Positions 1 through 8,418 of a stretch of DNA of 64,000 nucleotides are shown here, piece by piece. Position 1 is the stretch's first letter. Each line of letters opens with the position of its first letter. A program made the position numbers and the translations under genes. Origin of the DNA: Ilyomonas limi (GTDB taxonomy: Bacteria > Bacteroidota > Bacteroidia > Chitinophagales > Chitinophagaceae); the NCBI RefSeq assembly GCF_005233845.1, contig NZ_SZQL01000005.1:1-64000 (forward strand), written 5' to 3'. Under the pieces are notes generated by a model, which saw only the letters and a program-made list of their open reading frames with translations, was not told the DNA's origin and made no database searches.

Positions 1-762
1 TTTCAATACTTTTTGATACTCCACATATTCAGGCGTGAGTGCATTTTGTTTTTCCCGGATAGCACGCGCTTCACTCAATGCACCAATTACAAGCACAGCA
101 CTGTCGCGCTTCGCTTCTATAATATCATTTTCCGCTTTGGCACGTATGGCTTTCTGCTCATTTTCTATTCGCAATGCCTGTTGTATCGCATCGGCTTTGG
201 CGGCAATGGTAGCTGCCAGTTTCTCATCGGGCTGCAAACCGGAGGTAAAGGTGGAAACGGTGAAAAAAGGAGATAGTTTTTTATTCAGTCCACTTACAAT
301 GGCAGCGTCGTACAGTGATAGATTGTTCAATATACTATCAACGGTAAAAGTGTTAGTTACTTCGCGGATGGTAACAGATACCGCATTTTTCAAATAACCT
401 TCTTCCAACTGGTTGAGCGGCAGCCGGAAAGTTTGAAACATAGACCCTACTTCGCCAGGATTTAAATTGTAGTTAAACGAAGGATGTACGGTAAAGATGG
501 TTCCGCCCTTGGAAGGAACTACAAATGGCTCATACTCCTTGTGCTGCTGAAAGGTGGGGAACTCATAAATGCGGCTGATAAAGCGGCTGTAGAATACCCA
601 TCCCGTTACATACTCAGTTTTGGAAACACCCCGTTCGCCGCCGGCATTATTTACCTTAATGCCTACATTACCGGCATCAATGCGCTCGCAGCCCACAAAA
701 GAAAAGAAAAAGACGACCACTGCAACAATGGCTGCAGCATATAAAAGCCGTTTAGTGTTCAT
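1..762 (-). CDS. SPFH/band-7 (prohibitin-like) lipoprotein, 3' end outside window
   Basis: The minus strand is open from an ATG at 762 to the window edge (254 codons), so the C-terminus is missing. The product begins with a hydrophobic signal and a lipobox-like FVGC near residue 20. A prohibitin-type N-terminal domain follows (DAGNVGIKVNNAGGERGV, then IYEFPTFQQHKEYE). Next comes the helical, charged stretch typical of SPFH proteins (KAIRAKAENDIIEAKRD). SPFH proteins form membrane-bound oligomeric scaffolds; the exact role here is unknown. The gene starts 7 nt after the 58-aa membrane gene at 770-946, so the two are probably co-transcribed. The family call is from sequence character; a lipoprotein anchor is inferred. 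Confidence 0.8.
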   Translation of the reverse strand, partial: MNTKRLLYAAAIVAVVVFFFSFVGCERIDAGNVGIKVNNAGGERGVSKTEYVTGWVFYSRFISRIYEFPTFQQHKEYEPFVVPSKGGTIFTVHPSFNYNLNPGEVGSMFQTFRLPLNQLEEGYLKNAVSVTIREVTNTFTVDSILNNLSLYDAAIVSGLNKKLSPFFTVSTFTSGLQPDEKLAATIAAKADAIQQALRIENEQKAIRAKAENDIIEAKRDSAVLVIGALSEARAIREKQNALTPEYVEYQKVLK

Positions 763-769
763 GACTGTG

Positions 770-946
770 TTAGTTTTTATGATTGAAAAAAGACTTAAAT
801 ACAATGAATAAAACAAGCAGTGAAAAGGTAATAAGGGTAATACCTAAATAGAATTTTGACCATGAACTATAGTTCAGCAGGTCAACAGAGCTATAAATAA
901 CAAGTAGTGCAAATACAAGCAGCACCACTCTTTCAAAAGGTTTCAT
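770..946 (-). CDS. small two-helix membrane protein (58 aa)
   Basis: A short minus-strand reading frame runs from ATG at 946 to TAA at 770-772. Its 58-aa product has two hydrophobic segments (roughly residues 6-20 and 33-51) separated by a short polar loop, and ends in a basic tail (KSFFNHKN). I do not recognise the family. It lies immediately upstream of the SPFH lipoprotein gene with a 7-nt gap, which suggests one transcript and a possible role as a membrane partner of the SPFH protein. The amino-acid composition is clearly that of a membrane protein, so chance is unlikely, though no homology is shown. Confidence 0.6.
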   Translation of the reverse strand: MKPFERVVLLVFALLVIYSSVDLLNYSSWSKFYLGITLITFSLLVLFIVFKSFFNHKN

Positions 947-1277
947 AACTGTAAAAATTCATAACAGCAGTATCAGTGGTAAAAACAAGTTCGAACATCT
1001 TCTTTAGTGGTATTACAGTAAACAGCCGGCGCAATTACTATAATACCTTACAAATGAATACGCTGTTAAATTGGGCGAAAAATAGATAATTTTTTTAGGA
1101 AGGAGTATGAAAAAAAGATTATAAAATAAGGTGCCTGACTAAAGAAGTTTTTATTTCCTACTGGCGCAAATGCCCATTATCAACGGTTTATGTTATAAAG
1201 TGCAGTATTGCATTCATAATCCGTCTTGGTTCTTGTTTGTGATTTCCCGCTGTATCTAATCTCTTGGGGTTAGTTCC

Positions 1278-1787
1278 GCGAAGCTCTGCTTCGCCTTTGG
1301 TATTATCTTTATGTAGTGAGTGAATATATCCATAAGAGTCATAATGTATCAGTTTTATTGTATCATTATGTATGTCCTGCCAAGTATCGCAGGGTTGTAT
1401 TTTCAGAAGCGGTTGATGGAAGTTTAAAAGAAGTATGCCTTGAGATTTCAAAACGCTACGAGATGGAGTTCATTGAGATAGGAATGGATAAGGATCATGT
1501 CCACTTTTTGATCCAAAGTGTTCCTGCGATGAGTCCAACACAAATCATCCGGACTGTCAAAAGTATCACAGCCAGAGAGATTTTTAGATTGCATCCGGAA
1601 GTAAAACAAAAGCTTTGGGGTGGGGAGTTTTGGACGAAAGGATACTACGTAAATACCGTAGGCAGACATGGAGATGAAAATACCATTCAGCACTATGTCA
1701 AAGCGCAGGGAGCCGAAAAAGAATATAAAAGGATTCACCAACAGCAGCTAAGGCTGTTTTGATACCTCGTCAGCTTGCTGCGAGGTA
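1278..1787 (+). mobile_element. IS200/IS605-type insertion sequence (core, outer ends undefined)
   Basis: A Y1 transposase gene is flanked by two imperfect-palindrome hairpins. The left one (1278-1294) has a 7-bp stem GCGAAGC/GCTTCGC with loop TCT. The right one (1763-1787) has stem TACCTCG/CGAGGTA with an inner CAGC/GCTG. IS200 elements carry such subterminal hairpins instead of terminal inverted repeats and make no target duplication. The exact cleavage sites cannot be fixed by eye, so the limits given are those of the hairpins. No accessory tnpB is present. Confidence 0.7.
1316..1762 (+). CDS. tnpA: IS200-family Y1 (HUH) transposase TnpA
   Basis: The product is 148 aa, the usual length for an IS200 TnpA. 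It carries the HUH metal-binding motif in DKDHVHFLIQ (His-Val-His). Downstream is a helix with the likely catalytic tyrosine in TIQHYVKAQG. Y1 transposases cut and join single-stranded DNA at hairpin-marked ends through a 5'-phosphotyrosine bond. The start is a GTG; no better ATG lies upstream in frame. The frame is uninterrupted, so the enzyme could be active. It stands alone between the SPFH pair and the suf operon, and the right-end hairpin begins directly after the stop codon. Confidence 0.85.
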   Translation: MSEYIHKSHNVSVLLYHYVCPAKYRRVVFSEAVDGSLKEVCLEISKRYEMEFIEIGMDKDHVHFLIQSVPAMSPTQIIRTVKSITAREIFRLHPEVKQKLWGGEFWTKGYYVNTVGRHGDENTIQHYVKAQGAEKEYKRIHQQQLRLF

Positions 1788-2181
1788 GTTCATTACATTT
1801 TCAATATAATTTACCATTGTTCATCACTTACAATTGCCATTGGATAATAGAGCATACTGATTGTTGTAACGAAGATTCATGAGTGGTAAATCTTATTTCC
1901 GAAAGGGGATAATTTTTATTGAAAGATGCTTACGATATACCCGTAGCCCTCTCTTAATTATCTTTTATGTAATCTTAGACAAACCATTTTACCCATTTTA
2001 CCCAGCCCTAATTCCGTTTTGGTAATACGGTTATGGTTCCGGTTGAAATAAATTTTCTCCTGGAGCACTTCCTCCCGCAAACCTCTATGCTGGCGTGCAT
2101 TTGTGGGTACTTTTATTAGCGCTATCGGGAAAATTAAGGAAGGTTTTTACTTCTGTTTATACTTTTTTGTACAAACAGTGG
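1788..2181. other. intergenic region between IS element and suf operon
   Basis: AT-rich, with stop codons in all frames and no convincing gene. A small hairpin (CCGT...ACGG) lies near 2024-2040. Sequence immediately before sufB contains the promoter box at 2182-2189. Confidence 0.5.
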
Positions 2182-2189
2182 TACCTTTG
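2182..2189 (+). promoter_or_regulatory. Bacteroidetes -7 box (TAccTTTG) of the suf operon
   Basis: TACCTTTG matches the Bacteroidetes -7 consensus TAnnTTTG and ends 4 nt before the sufB ATG at 2194. This supports that start over an upstream in-frame ATG at 2095 and implies a leaderless or nearly leaderless mRNA. The -33 element is weak. Confidence 0.6.
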
Positions 2190-2193
2190 CCGC

Positions 2194-3678
2194 ATGAAAT
2201 CAGAAGATGTTTTAGAGCCTCAACTGGAAGCGCTTGATGAAGACCTCCTTACGATACACGACACTGTGAATCAGGAGTATAAATATGGCTTTGTCACTCA
2301 AATTGAAGCCGACTCTGCCCCGAAAGGGCTTACTGAAGATACCATTCGCTTTATCTCCGCCAAAAAAAATGAGCCGGAATGGATGCTGGAATGGCGGTTG
2401 AAAGCCTTCGGGCATTGGCAAAAAATGGAAGAGCCGCATTGGGCAAACCTGCATTATCCAAAAATTGATTATCAGGATATTATTTATTATTCTGCTCCAA
2501 AGCAAAAGCCAAAAGTAAATAGCCTTGATGAAATTGATCCTGAGCTGAGAAAAACGTTTGAAAAGCTGGGCATTTCTCTCGAAGAGCAAAAGCGGCTAAG
2601 CGGCGTTGCAGTGGATGCTGTAATTGATAGTGTTTCCATTGCTACAACGTTCAAAGAGCAGCTCGGAGAACTTGGAATCATTTTCTGCTCGATGAGTGAA
2701 GCTGTTAAAAATCATCCTGATTTGGTTAAACAGTATTTAAGCTCTGTTGTTCCAATTACCGATAATTATTTTGCTGCATTAAACGCTGCTGTATTTAGCG
2801 ATGGCTCCTTTGTGTATATTCCAAAAGGCGTTCGTTGCCCTATGGAATTATCCACCTATTTCCGCATTAACGCCGAGAATACCGGTCAGTTTGAAAGAAC
2901 GCTGATCATTGCCGATGAAGGTGCTTATGTAAGTTACCTCGAAGGTTGTACGGCGCCTATGCGTGATGAAAACCAGTTACACGCAGCCGTAGTAGAATTG
3001 ATTGCACTGGACAATGCAGAAATTAAATATTCAACTGTTCAAAACTGGTATCCCGGCGATAAAGAAGGCAATGGCGGCATCTACAACTTTGTAACGAAGC
3101 GGGGAATTTGCCGTGGGGTGAATTCAAAAATTTCGTGGACACAGGTAGAAACCGGTTCTGCTATTACCTGGAAATATCCGAGCGTGATTTTAAAAGGCGA
3201 TAATTCAACCGGCGAATTTTATTCCGTAGCCGTAACCAATAACCACCAGCAGGCAGATACCGGAACAAAGATGCTGCATCTTGGCAAAAACACAAGAAGC
3301 CGCATTGTATCAAAAGGTATTTCCGCAGGCTTTAGCAATAACAGCTACCGTGGCCTGGTGCATGTTGGTAAGAATGCCACCAATGCAAGAAACTTCTCTC
3401 AGTGCGATTCGCTGTTATTAGGTGATAAATGTGGTGCGCATACGTTCCCATACATCGAGGTGAAAAATAATACCGCTGTGGTTGAGCACGAAGCAACCAC
3501 TTCAAAAATTGGGGAAGATCAGATATTCTATTGCAACCAAAGAGGTATTAGTACCGAAACAGCAGTAGCATTAATCATTAATGGTTTTGCCAAAGAAGTG
3601 ATGAACAAATTGCCAATGGAATTTGCTATTGAAGCACAAAAACTGTTAGCAATTAGCCTGGAAGGTAGCGTAGGATAA
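2194..3678 (+). CDS. sufB: SufB, Fe-S cluster scaffold subunit
   Basis: SufB is the scaffold on which SUF builds [Fe-S] clusters, in a SufBC2D complex in the cytosol. The 494-aa product has the N-terminal [12 protein letters not shown] motif, [16 protein letters not shown] and [16 protein letters not shown]. Its C-terminal beta-helix core contains Cys404 (QCDSLL), in the position of E. coli Cys405, and Cys413. The frame extends upstream to 2095, but the family's usual N-terminus and the promoter box at 2182-2189 favour ATG 2194. It is the first gene of sufBCDSET, and sufC follows after 36 nt. Confidence 0.95.
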   Translation: MKSEDVLEPQLEALDEDLLTIHDTVNQEYKYGFVTQIEADSAPKGLTEDTIRFISAKKNEPEWMLEWRLKAFGHWQKMEEPHWANLHYPKIDYQDIIYYSAPKQKPKVNSLDEIDPELRKTFEKLGISLEEQKRLSGVAVDAVIDSVSIATTFKEQLGELGIIFCSMSEAVKNHPDLVKQYLSSVVPITDNYFAALNAAVFSDGSFVYIPKGVRCPMELSTYFRINAENTGQFERTLIIADEGAYVSYLEGCTAPMRDENQLHAAVVELIALDNAEIKYSTVQNWYPGDKEGNGGIYNFVTKRGICRGVNSKISWTQVETGSAITWKYPSVILKGDNSTGEFYSVAVTNNHQQADTGTKMLHLGKNTRSRIVSKGISAGFSNNSYRGLVHVGKNATNARNFSQCDSLLLGDKCGAHTFPYIEVKNNTAVVEHEATTSKIGEDQIFYCNQRGISTETAVALIINGFAKEVMNKLPMEFAIEAQKLLAISLEGSVG

Positions 3679-3714
3679 TTCATCAAAATATACTAAATAA
3701 GAAATAAGATAAAC

Positions 3715-4473
3715 ATGCTTTCGATAAACAATTTACATGCACGCATTGAAGAAAAGGAAATTTTAAAAGGAATTAACCTGGATATAAAAGCGGGCGAGGT
3801 GCACGCAATTATGGGACCAAATGGTTCGGGTAAAAGCACATTGGCTTCTGTACTGGCCGGACGCCCTGAGTATGAAGTAACAGGCGGCTCCGTTGAATTT
3901 TTAGAAAAAGATCTTTTGGAATTATCGCCGGAAGAAAGAGCCGGCGAAGGCATCTTCTTAGCCTTTCAATACCCGGTAGAAATTCCGGGATTAACAACCA
4001 CCAACTTTATTAAAACTGCGGTAAATGAAGTAAGAAAATACCGTGGACAAGCGCCTTATGATGCTGTACAGTTTTTAAAGCTGATGCGGGAAAAAATGGC
4101 AATGGTAGAGATTAACCAATCGCTGTTAAGCCGTTCATTAAATGAAGGTTTTTCCGGCGGTGAAAAGAAGCGTAATGAAATTTTCCAGATGGCAATGCTG
4201 GAGCCAAAGCTTGCCATTCTTGATGAAACGGATTCCGGGCTGGATATAGACGCCATTCGCATTGTTGCTAATGGCGTTAACAAACTTCGCAACAAAGACA
4301 ATGCGGTTTTATTAGTTACGCACTATCAGCGCCTCCTCGATTATATTGTTCCCGATTTTGTGCATGTGTTGTATAATGGTCGCATTGTAAAATCGGGTAC
4401 CAAAGAACTGGCTTTTGAGTTGGAAGAAAAAGGGTATGATTTTATCAAAAACGAAGTAGCTCAGGAAGCATAA
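3715..4473 (+). CDS. sufC: SufC, ABC-type ATPase of the SUF system
   Basis: SufC is the ATPase that drives conformational change in the SufBCD scaffold during cluster assembly. The 252-aa protein shows Walker A GPNGSGKST (34-42), the ABC signature FSGGEKKR (146-153), and Walker B with D-loop (LAILDETDSGLD, about 166-177). The final domain carries the switch His in LLVTHYQRLLDYI. The signature and the GLDIDAI stretch are the SufC type rather than a transporter ATPase. It lies between sufB and sufD in the same orientation and is clearly in the operon. Confidence 0.96.
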   Translation: MLSINNLHARIEEKEILKGINLDIKAGEVHAIMGPNGSGKSTLASVLAGRPEYEVTGGSVEFLEKDLLELSPEERAGEGIFLAFQYPVEIPGLTTTNFIKTAVNEVRKYRGQAPYDAVQFLKLMREKMAMVEINQSLLSRSLNEGFSGGEKKRNEIFQMAMLEPKLAILDETDSGLDIDAIRIVANGVNKLRNKDNAVLLVTHYQRLLDYIVPDFVHVLYNGRIVKSGTKELAFELEEKGYDFIKNEVAQEA

Positions 4474-4485
4474 CCAAGGAGGAAC

Positions 4486-5796
4486 ATGAACACGATTGAA
4501 ACAATAAAAGAAAGATACCAACAACTGCAATCCAATAATGGCAGCAGTGTATTAACGCCTATTGAGCAACATGCGTTCAATACCTTCAATACCTTGGGCA
4601 TACCAACGGTGAAAAATGAAGAATGGAAGTACACCAGAATCAATGGTGTATTCAATAAGGAATATGCTTTTAATCCCGAAGATATTTCTGCTTCCATCTC
4701 TGAAAGTGATTTAAATGCTATTCGCTTTCCCGGTGATGAAAAAACAAATGAACTGGTTTTTGTTAATGGTTTGTATTCAAATGAACTATCTACCATTCAT
4801 TCAGAAAATCTCACCGTTATTTCGTTGGAAGAAGCCACAAAGAGTGAATACCGGGAGCTTGTTTTACAACATCTTGGGCATAGCAGCAAATACATTAACG
4901 ATGGATTGAATGCGCTGAATACTGCATTTGCCGCAGAAGGTGTTTTTATTCATGTTAAAAAAGGAGATATTGTTGAGCATCCGGTGTATATCTATAACAT
5001 TATTGATGCCCGTTCAGCCAACATTCTTGCTCAGCCAAGAGTGCTTATTTATGTTGGAGAAAATGCACAGGTAATTTTTGCCGAAAATTATGCAACATTT
5101 GGCGCTGCGGAAAGCTTCACCAATCAGGTAACCGAAATTGTTGTTGAAAAAGATGCATTGGTTGAATATTATAAAATTCAAAATGATGCTGCACACACCA
5201 ACCAGGTAACCACCACGCATATTCGCCAGATAGGCAAGAGCCTGGTGAATACGGTTACTGTTTCGCTGGATGGCGGCATTGTTCGCAATAACCTCAATAT
5301 TGCCATGGAAGCGGAATATTCCGAATCCCACTTCTTTGGCTTGTATTTTTTAAAGGGGGCTACACATGTAGATAATCACACGGTAGTTGATAATGTAAAA
5401 CCGCATTGCCAAAGCAATGAATTGTACAAAGGTGCTGTGGATGATAACGCAACAGCCGTATTCAACGGAAAGATTTTTGTGCAGAAAGATGCCCAAAAAA
5501 CAAATGCCTATCAATCCAACAAAAACCTGCTACTTTCTAATAATGCCACGGTTAATACAAAGCCGCAGTTGGAAATTTTTGCCGATGATGTAAAGTGCTC
5601 ACATGGCTGTACCGTTGGGCAACTGGATGAAGAAGCCTTGTTTTATCTCCGCTCCAGAGGTATCAGCGAAGCAGCAGCAAAATCGTTGTTGATTCATGCT
5701 TTTGCTGTTGATATTCTCGGGCACATCAAACCAGAGGCTATTCGCCAGCATGTGGATGAACTGATTTCCAGGAGATTAGGAGTGGAAATAGAATAA
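4486..5796 (+). CDS. sufD: SufD, Fe-S cluster assembly scaffold partner
   Basis: SufD pairs with SufB to form the cluster-building interface and recruits SufC. The 436-aa product has the N-terminal helical region with PTVKNEEWKYTRI, a long right-handed beta-helix, and the conserved C-terminal block CSHGCTVGQLDEEALFYLRS ending RGIS. It begins 12 nt after sufC, with an AGGAGG ribosome-binding site (4478-4483) 3 nt before the ATG; such a strong site is unusual in Bacteroidota. It is divergent from SufB, as expected for SufD, but keeps the shared core. Confidence 0.94.
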   Translation: MNTIETIKERYQQLQSNNGSSVLTPIEQHAFNTFNTLGIPTVKNEEWKYTRINGVFNKEYAFNPEDISASISESDLNAIRFPGDEKTNELVFVNGLYSNELSTIHSENLTVISLEEATKSEYRELVLQHLGHSSKYINDGLNALNTAFAAEGVFIHVKKGDIVEHPVYIYNIIDARSANILAQPRVLIYVGENAQVIFAENYATFGAAESFTNQVTEIVVEKDALVEYYKIQNDAAHTNQVTTTHIRQIGKSLVNTVTVSLDGGIVRNNLNIAMEAEYSESHFFGLYFLKGATHVDNHTVVDNVKPHCQSNELYKGAVDDNATAVFNGKIFVQKDAQKTNAYQSNKNLLLSNNATVNTKPQLEIFADDVKCSHGCTVGQLDEEALFYLRSRGISEAAAKSLLIHAFAVDILGHIKPEAIRQHVDELISRRLGVEIE

Positions 5797-5830
5797 TACC
5801 AATTTTAATTCACGAATTATACGAATTAGA

Positions 5831-7075
5831 ATGATTGAAACAATTGAAATAGATAAAGCTTTTAATGTTGCGGCAGTACGCAAACATTTTCCTGCGCTTC
5901 AGCGGGAAGTGAAGGGGAAACCATTGGTGTATTTTGATAATGCTGCAACCACGCAAAAACCGCAGGCAGTAATTGATGCGTTGGTAAACTATTATAGTCA
6001 TTACAATGCAAATATTCACCGCGGCATTCATACGTTAGCCGAAGAAGCTACTGCTGCATTTGAGGCTACCAGAGATACTGTTCAGCAATTCATTAATGCA
6101 GCAAGCAGGGAGCAGATCATTTTTACAGGTGGGGCAACGGAAGGAATTAACCTGGTAGCGCAAACCTGGGGAAGACAAAACATAAAAGCCGGTGATGAAA
6201 TTATCATCTCCAGCATGGAACATCATTCCAACATTGTTCCATGGTATATGTTGGCGCAGGAAAAAGGTGCGGTTCTTAAAATCATTCCTATCAATGAGGA
6301 TGGTGAGTTGATGATGGATGAATTCCATAAGCTGCTTTCTGAGAAAACAAAACTGGTTTCTATTGTACATGTGTCCAATGTATTGGGAACGATCAATCCT
6401 GTAAAAAATATCATTGCAGGCGCGCATTCGGTGGGTGCAGTTACTTTGGTAGATGGCGCCCAATCAACTGTTCATTTGGATATAGATGTGCAGGATTTAG
6501 ACTGCGATTTTTTTGTTTTCTCTTCTCATAAAATTTATGGTCCAACAGGGGTTGGTGTGTTGTATGGTAAAAAGGAGTTACTGGAATCTATGCCGCCATA
6601 CCAGGGCGGCGGTGAAATGATAAAAGATGTGTATTTCGATGCCATTACCTACAACGACCTTCCTTATAAATTTGAAGCAGGCACGCCCAACATTGCCGAT
6701 ACCGTTGCTCTCAAAGCAGCATTGGATTTTACAAAATGGATTGGCAAACAAAAAATTCGCGAACATGAAAATGAATTGCTCTGTTATGCTACAGAACAAT
6801 TAATGCAGATTGAAGGTTTAAAAATTATTGGCAACGCAAAGAATAAAGTGAGCGTGATTTCTTTTGTAGTGGAGAAAGTACATCCGCAAGATTTGGGAAT
6901 ACTGTTGGATAACAGAGGCATTGCCGTGCGTACAGGACATCATTGCGCACAACCGTTGATGGAGTGTTATAAAATTCCCGGCACTGCAAGAGCATCGTTT
7001 GCCATGTACAATACGAAAGAAGAAATTGATAGTTTAATTACGGGTTTGCAAAAAGTAATTAAGATGTTGTTATGA
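5831..7075 (+). CDS. sufS: SufS, class II cysteine desulfurase
   Basis: SufS is a PLP enzyme that takes sulfur from L-cysteine as a persulfide and passes it to SufE. The 414-aa protein has the N-terminal YFDNAATTQKP motif, the PLP-binding SSHKIYGPTGVG with Lys234, and the catalytic Cys372 in TGHHCAQP. This short Cys loop is the class II (SufS) form, not IscS. The gene follows sufD by 34 nt. Its TGA stop overlaps the ATG of sufE (ATGA), which suggests translational coupling. Confidence 0.95.
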   Translation: MIETIEIDKAFNVAAVRKHFPALQREVKGKPLVYFDNAATTQKPQAVIDALVNYYSHYNANIHRGIHTLAEEATAAFEATRDTVQQFINAASREQIIFTGGATEGINLVAQTWGRQNIKAGDEIIISSMEHHSNIVPWYMLAQEKGAVLKIIPINEDGELMMDEFHKLLSEKTKLVSIVHVSNVLGTINPVKNIIAGAHSVGAVTLVDGAQSTVHLDIDVQDLDCDFFVFSSHKIYGPTGVGVLYGKKELLESMPPYQGGGEMIKDVYFDAITYNDLPYKFEAGTPNIADTVALKAALDFTKWIGKQKIREHENELLCYATEQLMQIEGLKIIGNAKNKVSVISFVVEKVHPQDLGILLDNRGIAVRTGHHCAQPLMECYKIPGTARASFAMYNTKEEIDSLITGLQKVIKMLL

Positions 7076-7509
7076 GTGAGCATAAGACAATAGATGAAAT
7101 TGAAAATGAGATTGTAGAGGAGTTTTCTTTGTTTGATAACTGGGATGACCGATACGAATACATCATTGACCTCGGAAAAAAATTGCCGCCAATAAAAGAG
7201 GCATATAGGAGAGATGAAAATAAAGTAAAAGGCTGTCAATCCTCTGTATGGCTGGTTGCTCATTACAACAATGGAAAAATTTTTTACGAAGCCGACAGTG
7301 ATGCAGTAATTGTAAAAGGATTGATCAGCATGCTGATACGGGTTTTATCCGGGCAAAATGCCGATGATATTGTGAACGCGAAGCTGGACTTCATTAATAA
7401 AATTGGCATGATGAATCATTTGGCTCAGACAAGATCAAATGGTTTATTATCTATGGTAAAGCAGATGAAAAATTATGCCCTGGCTTATAAACTTAAAAAT
7501 GTAGTATGA
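7072..7509 (+). CDS. sufE: SufE, sulfur acceptor protein
   Basis: SufE accepts the persulfide from SufS and delivers sulfur to SufB. The 145-aa product contains the key Cys55 in VKGCQSSVWL, plus the FSLFDNWDDRYEYIIDLGK and family-typical LDFINKIGMMNHLAQTRSNG blocks. It overlaps sufS by 4 nt at its start and sufT by 4 nt at its end, so the three are tightly coupled. Length and motif fit the SufE family throughout. Confidence 0.93.
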   Translation: MSEHKTIDEIENEIVEEFSLFDNWDDRYEYIIDLGKKLPPIKEAYRRDENKVKGCQSSVWLVAHYNNGKIFYEADSDAVIVKGLISMLIRVLSGQNADDIVNAKLDFINKIGMMNHLAQTRSNGLLSMVKQMKNYALAYKLKNVV

Positions 7510-7820
7510 TAGAAGCAGACGTTTTAAGAGATAAGGTGGTTGAATGTTTAAAAACCATTTTCGACCCCGAAATCCCGGTGAATATTTATGATATGGGATT
7601 GGTTTACCGGATAGACATTCTGCCAATCAATAATGTGCAGATCACCATGACGCTGACGGCGCCAAGCTGCCCGGCAGCGCAATCTTTGCCGGTAGAAGTA
7701 GATCAAAAAGTAAAAGAAATAGAAGGCGTGAATGATGTGCATGTTGCAGTTACATGGACTCCTTCCTGGGATAAAAGCATGATGTCGGAAGAAGCACAAC
7801 TGGAACTTGGATGGCTGTGA
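7506..7820 (+). CDS. sufT: SufT-like DUF59 (MIP18-family) Fe-S assembly protein
   Basis: This 104-aa protein is a single DUF59 domain. It carries the motif IFDPEIPVNIYDMGLVYRI near residues 18-36 and TAPSCPAAQSLP with one conserved cysteine around residue 58. SufT-type proteins assist Fe-S cluster maturation in the cytosol, probably at the carrier or target-delivery step. It overlaps sufE by 4 nt. Its position at the end of the SUF genes matches many Bacteroidetes and Firmicutes suf operons, so the operon context supports the assignment. Confidence 0.9.
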   Translation: MIEADVLRDKVVECLKTIFDPEIPVNIYDMGLVYRIDILPINNVQITMTLTAPSCPAAQSLPVEVDQKVKEIEGVNDVHVAVTWTPSWDKSMMSEEAQLELGWL

Positions 7821-7867
7821 TAAGACAGGATTGTATTTAACTAACGATTGATATTTACACATTAATA

Positions 7868-8350
7868 ATGAAAATAACTGCACAGGAAGAATATGGTTTG
7901 CGTTTGTTGGTGCGGATTGCCTCCTGCAACAATGCCAATGGCATGAGCATTCCGCAACTGAGCGAAGCAGAGGGCTTGACGCCGCATTATGTGGCGAAGC
8001 TCACCCGCATACTACGTTTGGCTGGTTTCATCAAAAGCACTCCTGGCAATATAGGTGGGTATCTATTAGCTTTACCTGCAAAAGAAATCGTCATTAATAA
8101 TGTGCTGAAAGCTTTAGGCGGACCGTTATATGATAACGGCTTTTGCGGCAATCATGCAGGTACCATGAAATTATGCACCCATTCTGTTGATTGCTCTGCC
8201 CGTTCCCTTTGGCAAATGATTCAATATACGATAGATCAGTTGTTGGATAAAGTGACACTTTATGATCTGATTAATCCTGAAAAAACTTCTGCGAAAATTT
8301 TAGAACAGTTACTTATCAATGGTATAAAAGATGAACAGGTTGTTGAATAG
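7868..8350 (+). CDS. Rrf2-family transcriptional regulator, probable Fe-S sensor
   Basis: The 160-aa protein opens with the Rrf2 winged-helix signature (TAQEEYGLRLLVRIA; LTPHYVAKLTRILRLAGFI; STPGNIGGYLLALPA). In its C-terminal half it has three cysteines, Cys93, Cys103 and Cys109, matching in number and region the [2Fe-2S]-binding cysteines of IscR. It lies 47 nt downstream of sufT, same strand, and is probably the last gene of the suf operon. Inference: it senses cluster supply and feeds back on suf expression. Its spacing (C-x9-C-x5-C) differs from E. coli IscR, so ligand use is unproven. Confidence 0.85.
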   Translation: MKITAQEEYGLRLLVRIASCNNANGMSIPQLSEAEGLTPHYVAKLTRILRLAGFIKSTPGNIGGYLLALPAKEIVINNVLKALGGPLYDNGFCGNHAGTMKLCTHSVDCSARSLWQMIQYTIDQLLDKVTLYDLINPEKTSAKILEQLLINGIKDEQVVE

Positions 8351-8418
8351 ACTAATGGAATAATTGCTACAGTAACAAGCGTTGATTAGTTTTACATTGC
8401 GCAGTAAAAAACCAAGTT

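Noticed and set aside
13-811. Plus-strand open frames opposite the SPFH gene
   Set aside because: They are antisense to a minus-strand gene with clear SPFH motifs and a good start. Their own products have no recognisable domains.
2095-2193. Upstream start for SufB
   Set aside because: The additional 33 residues are not family-like, and a promoter box lies inside this stretch.
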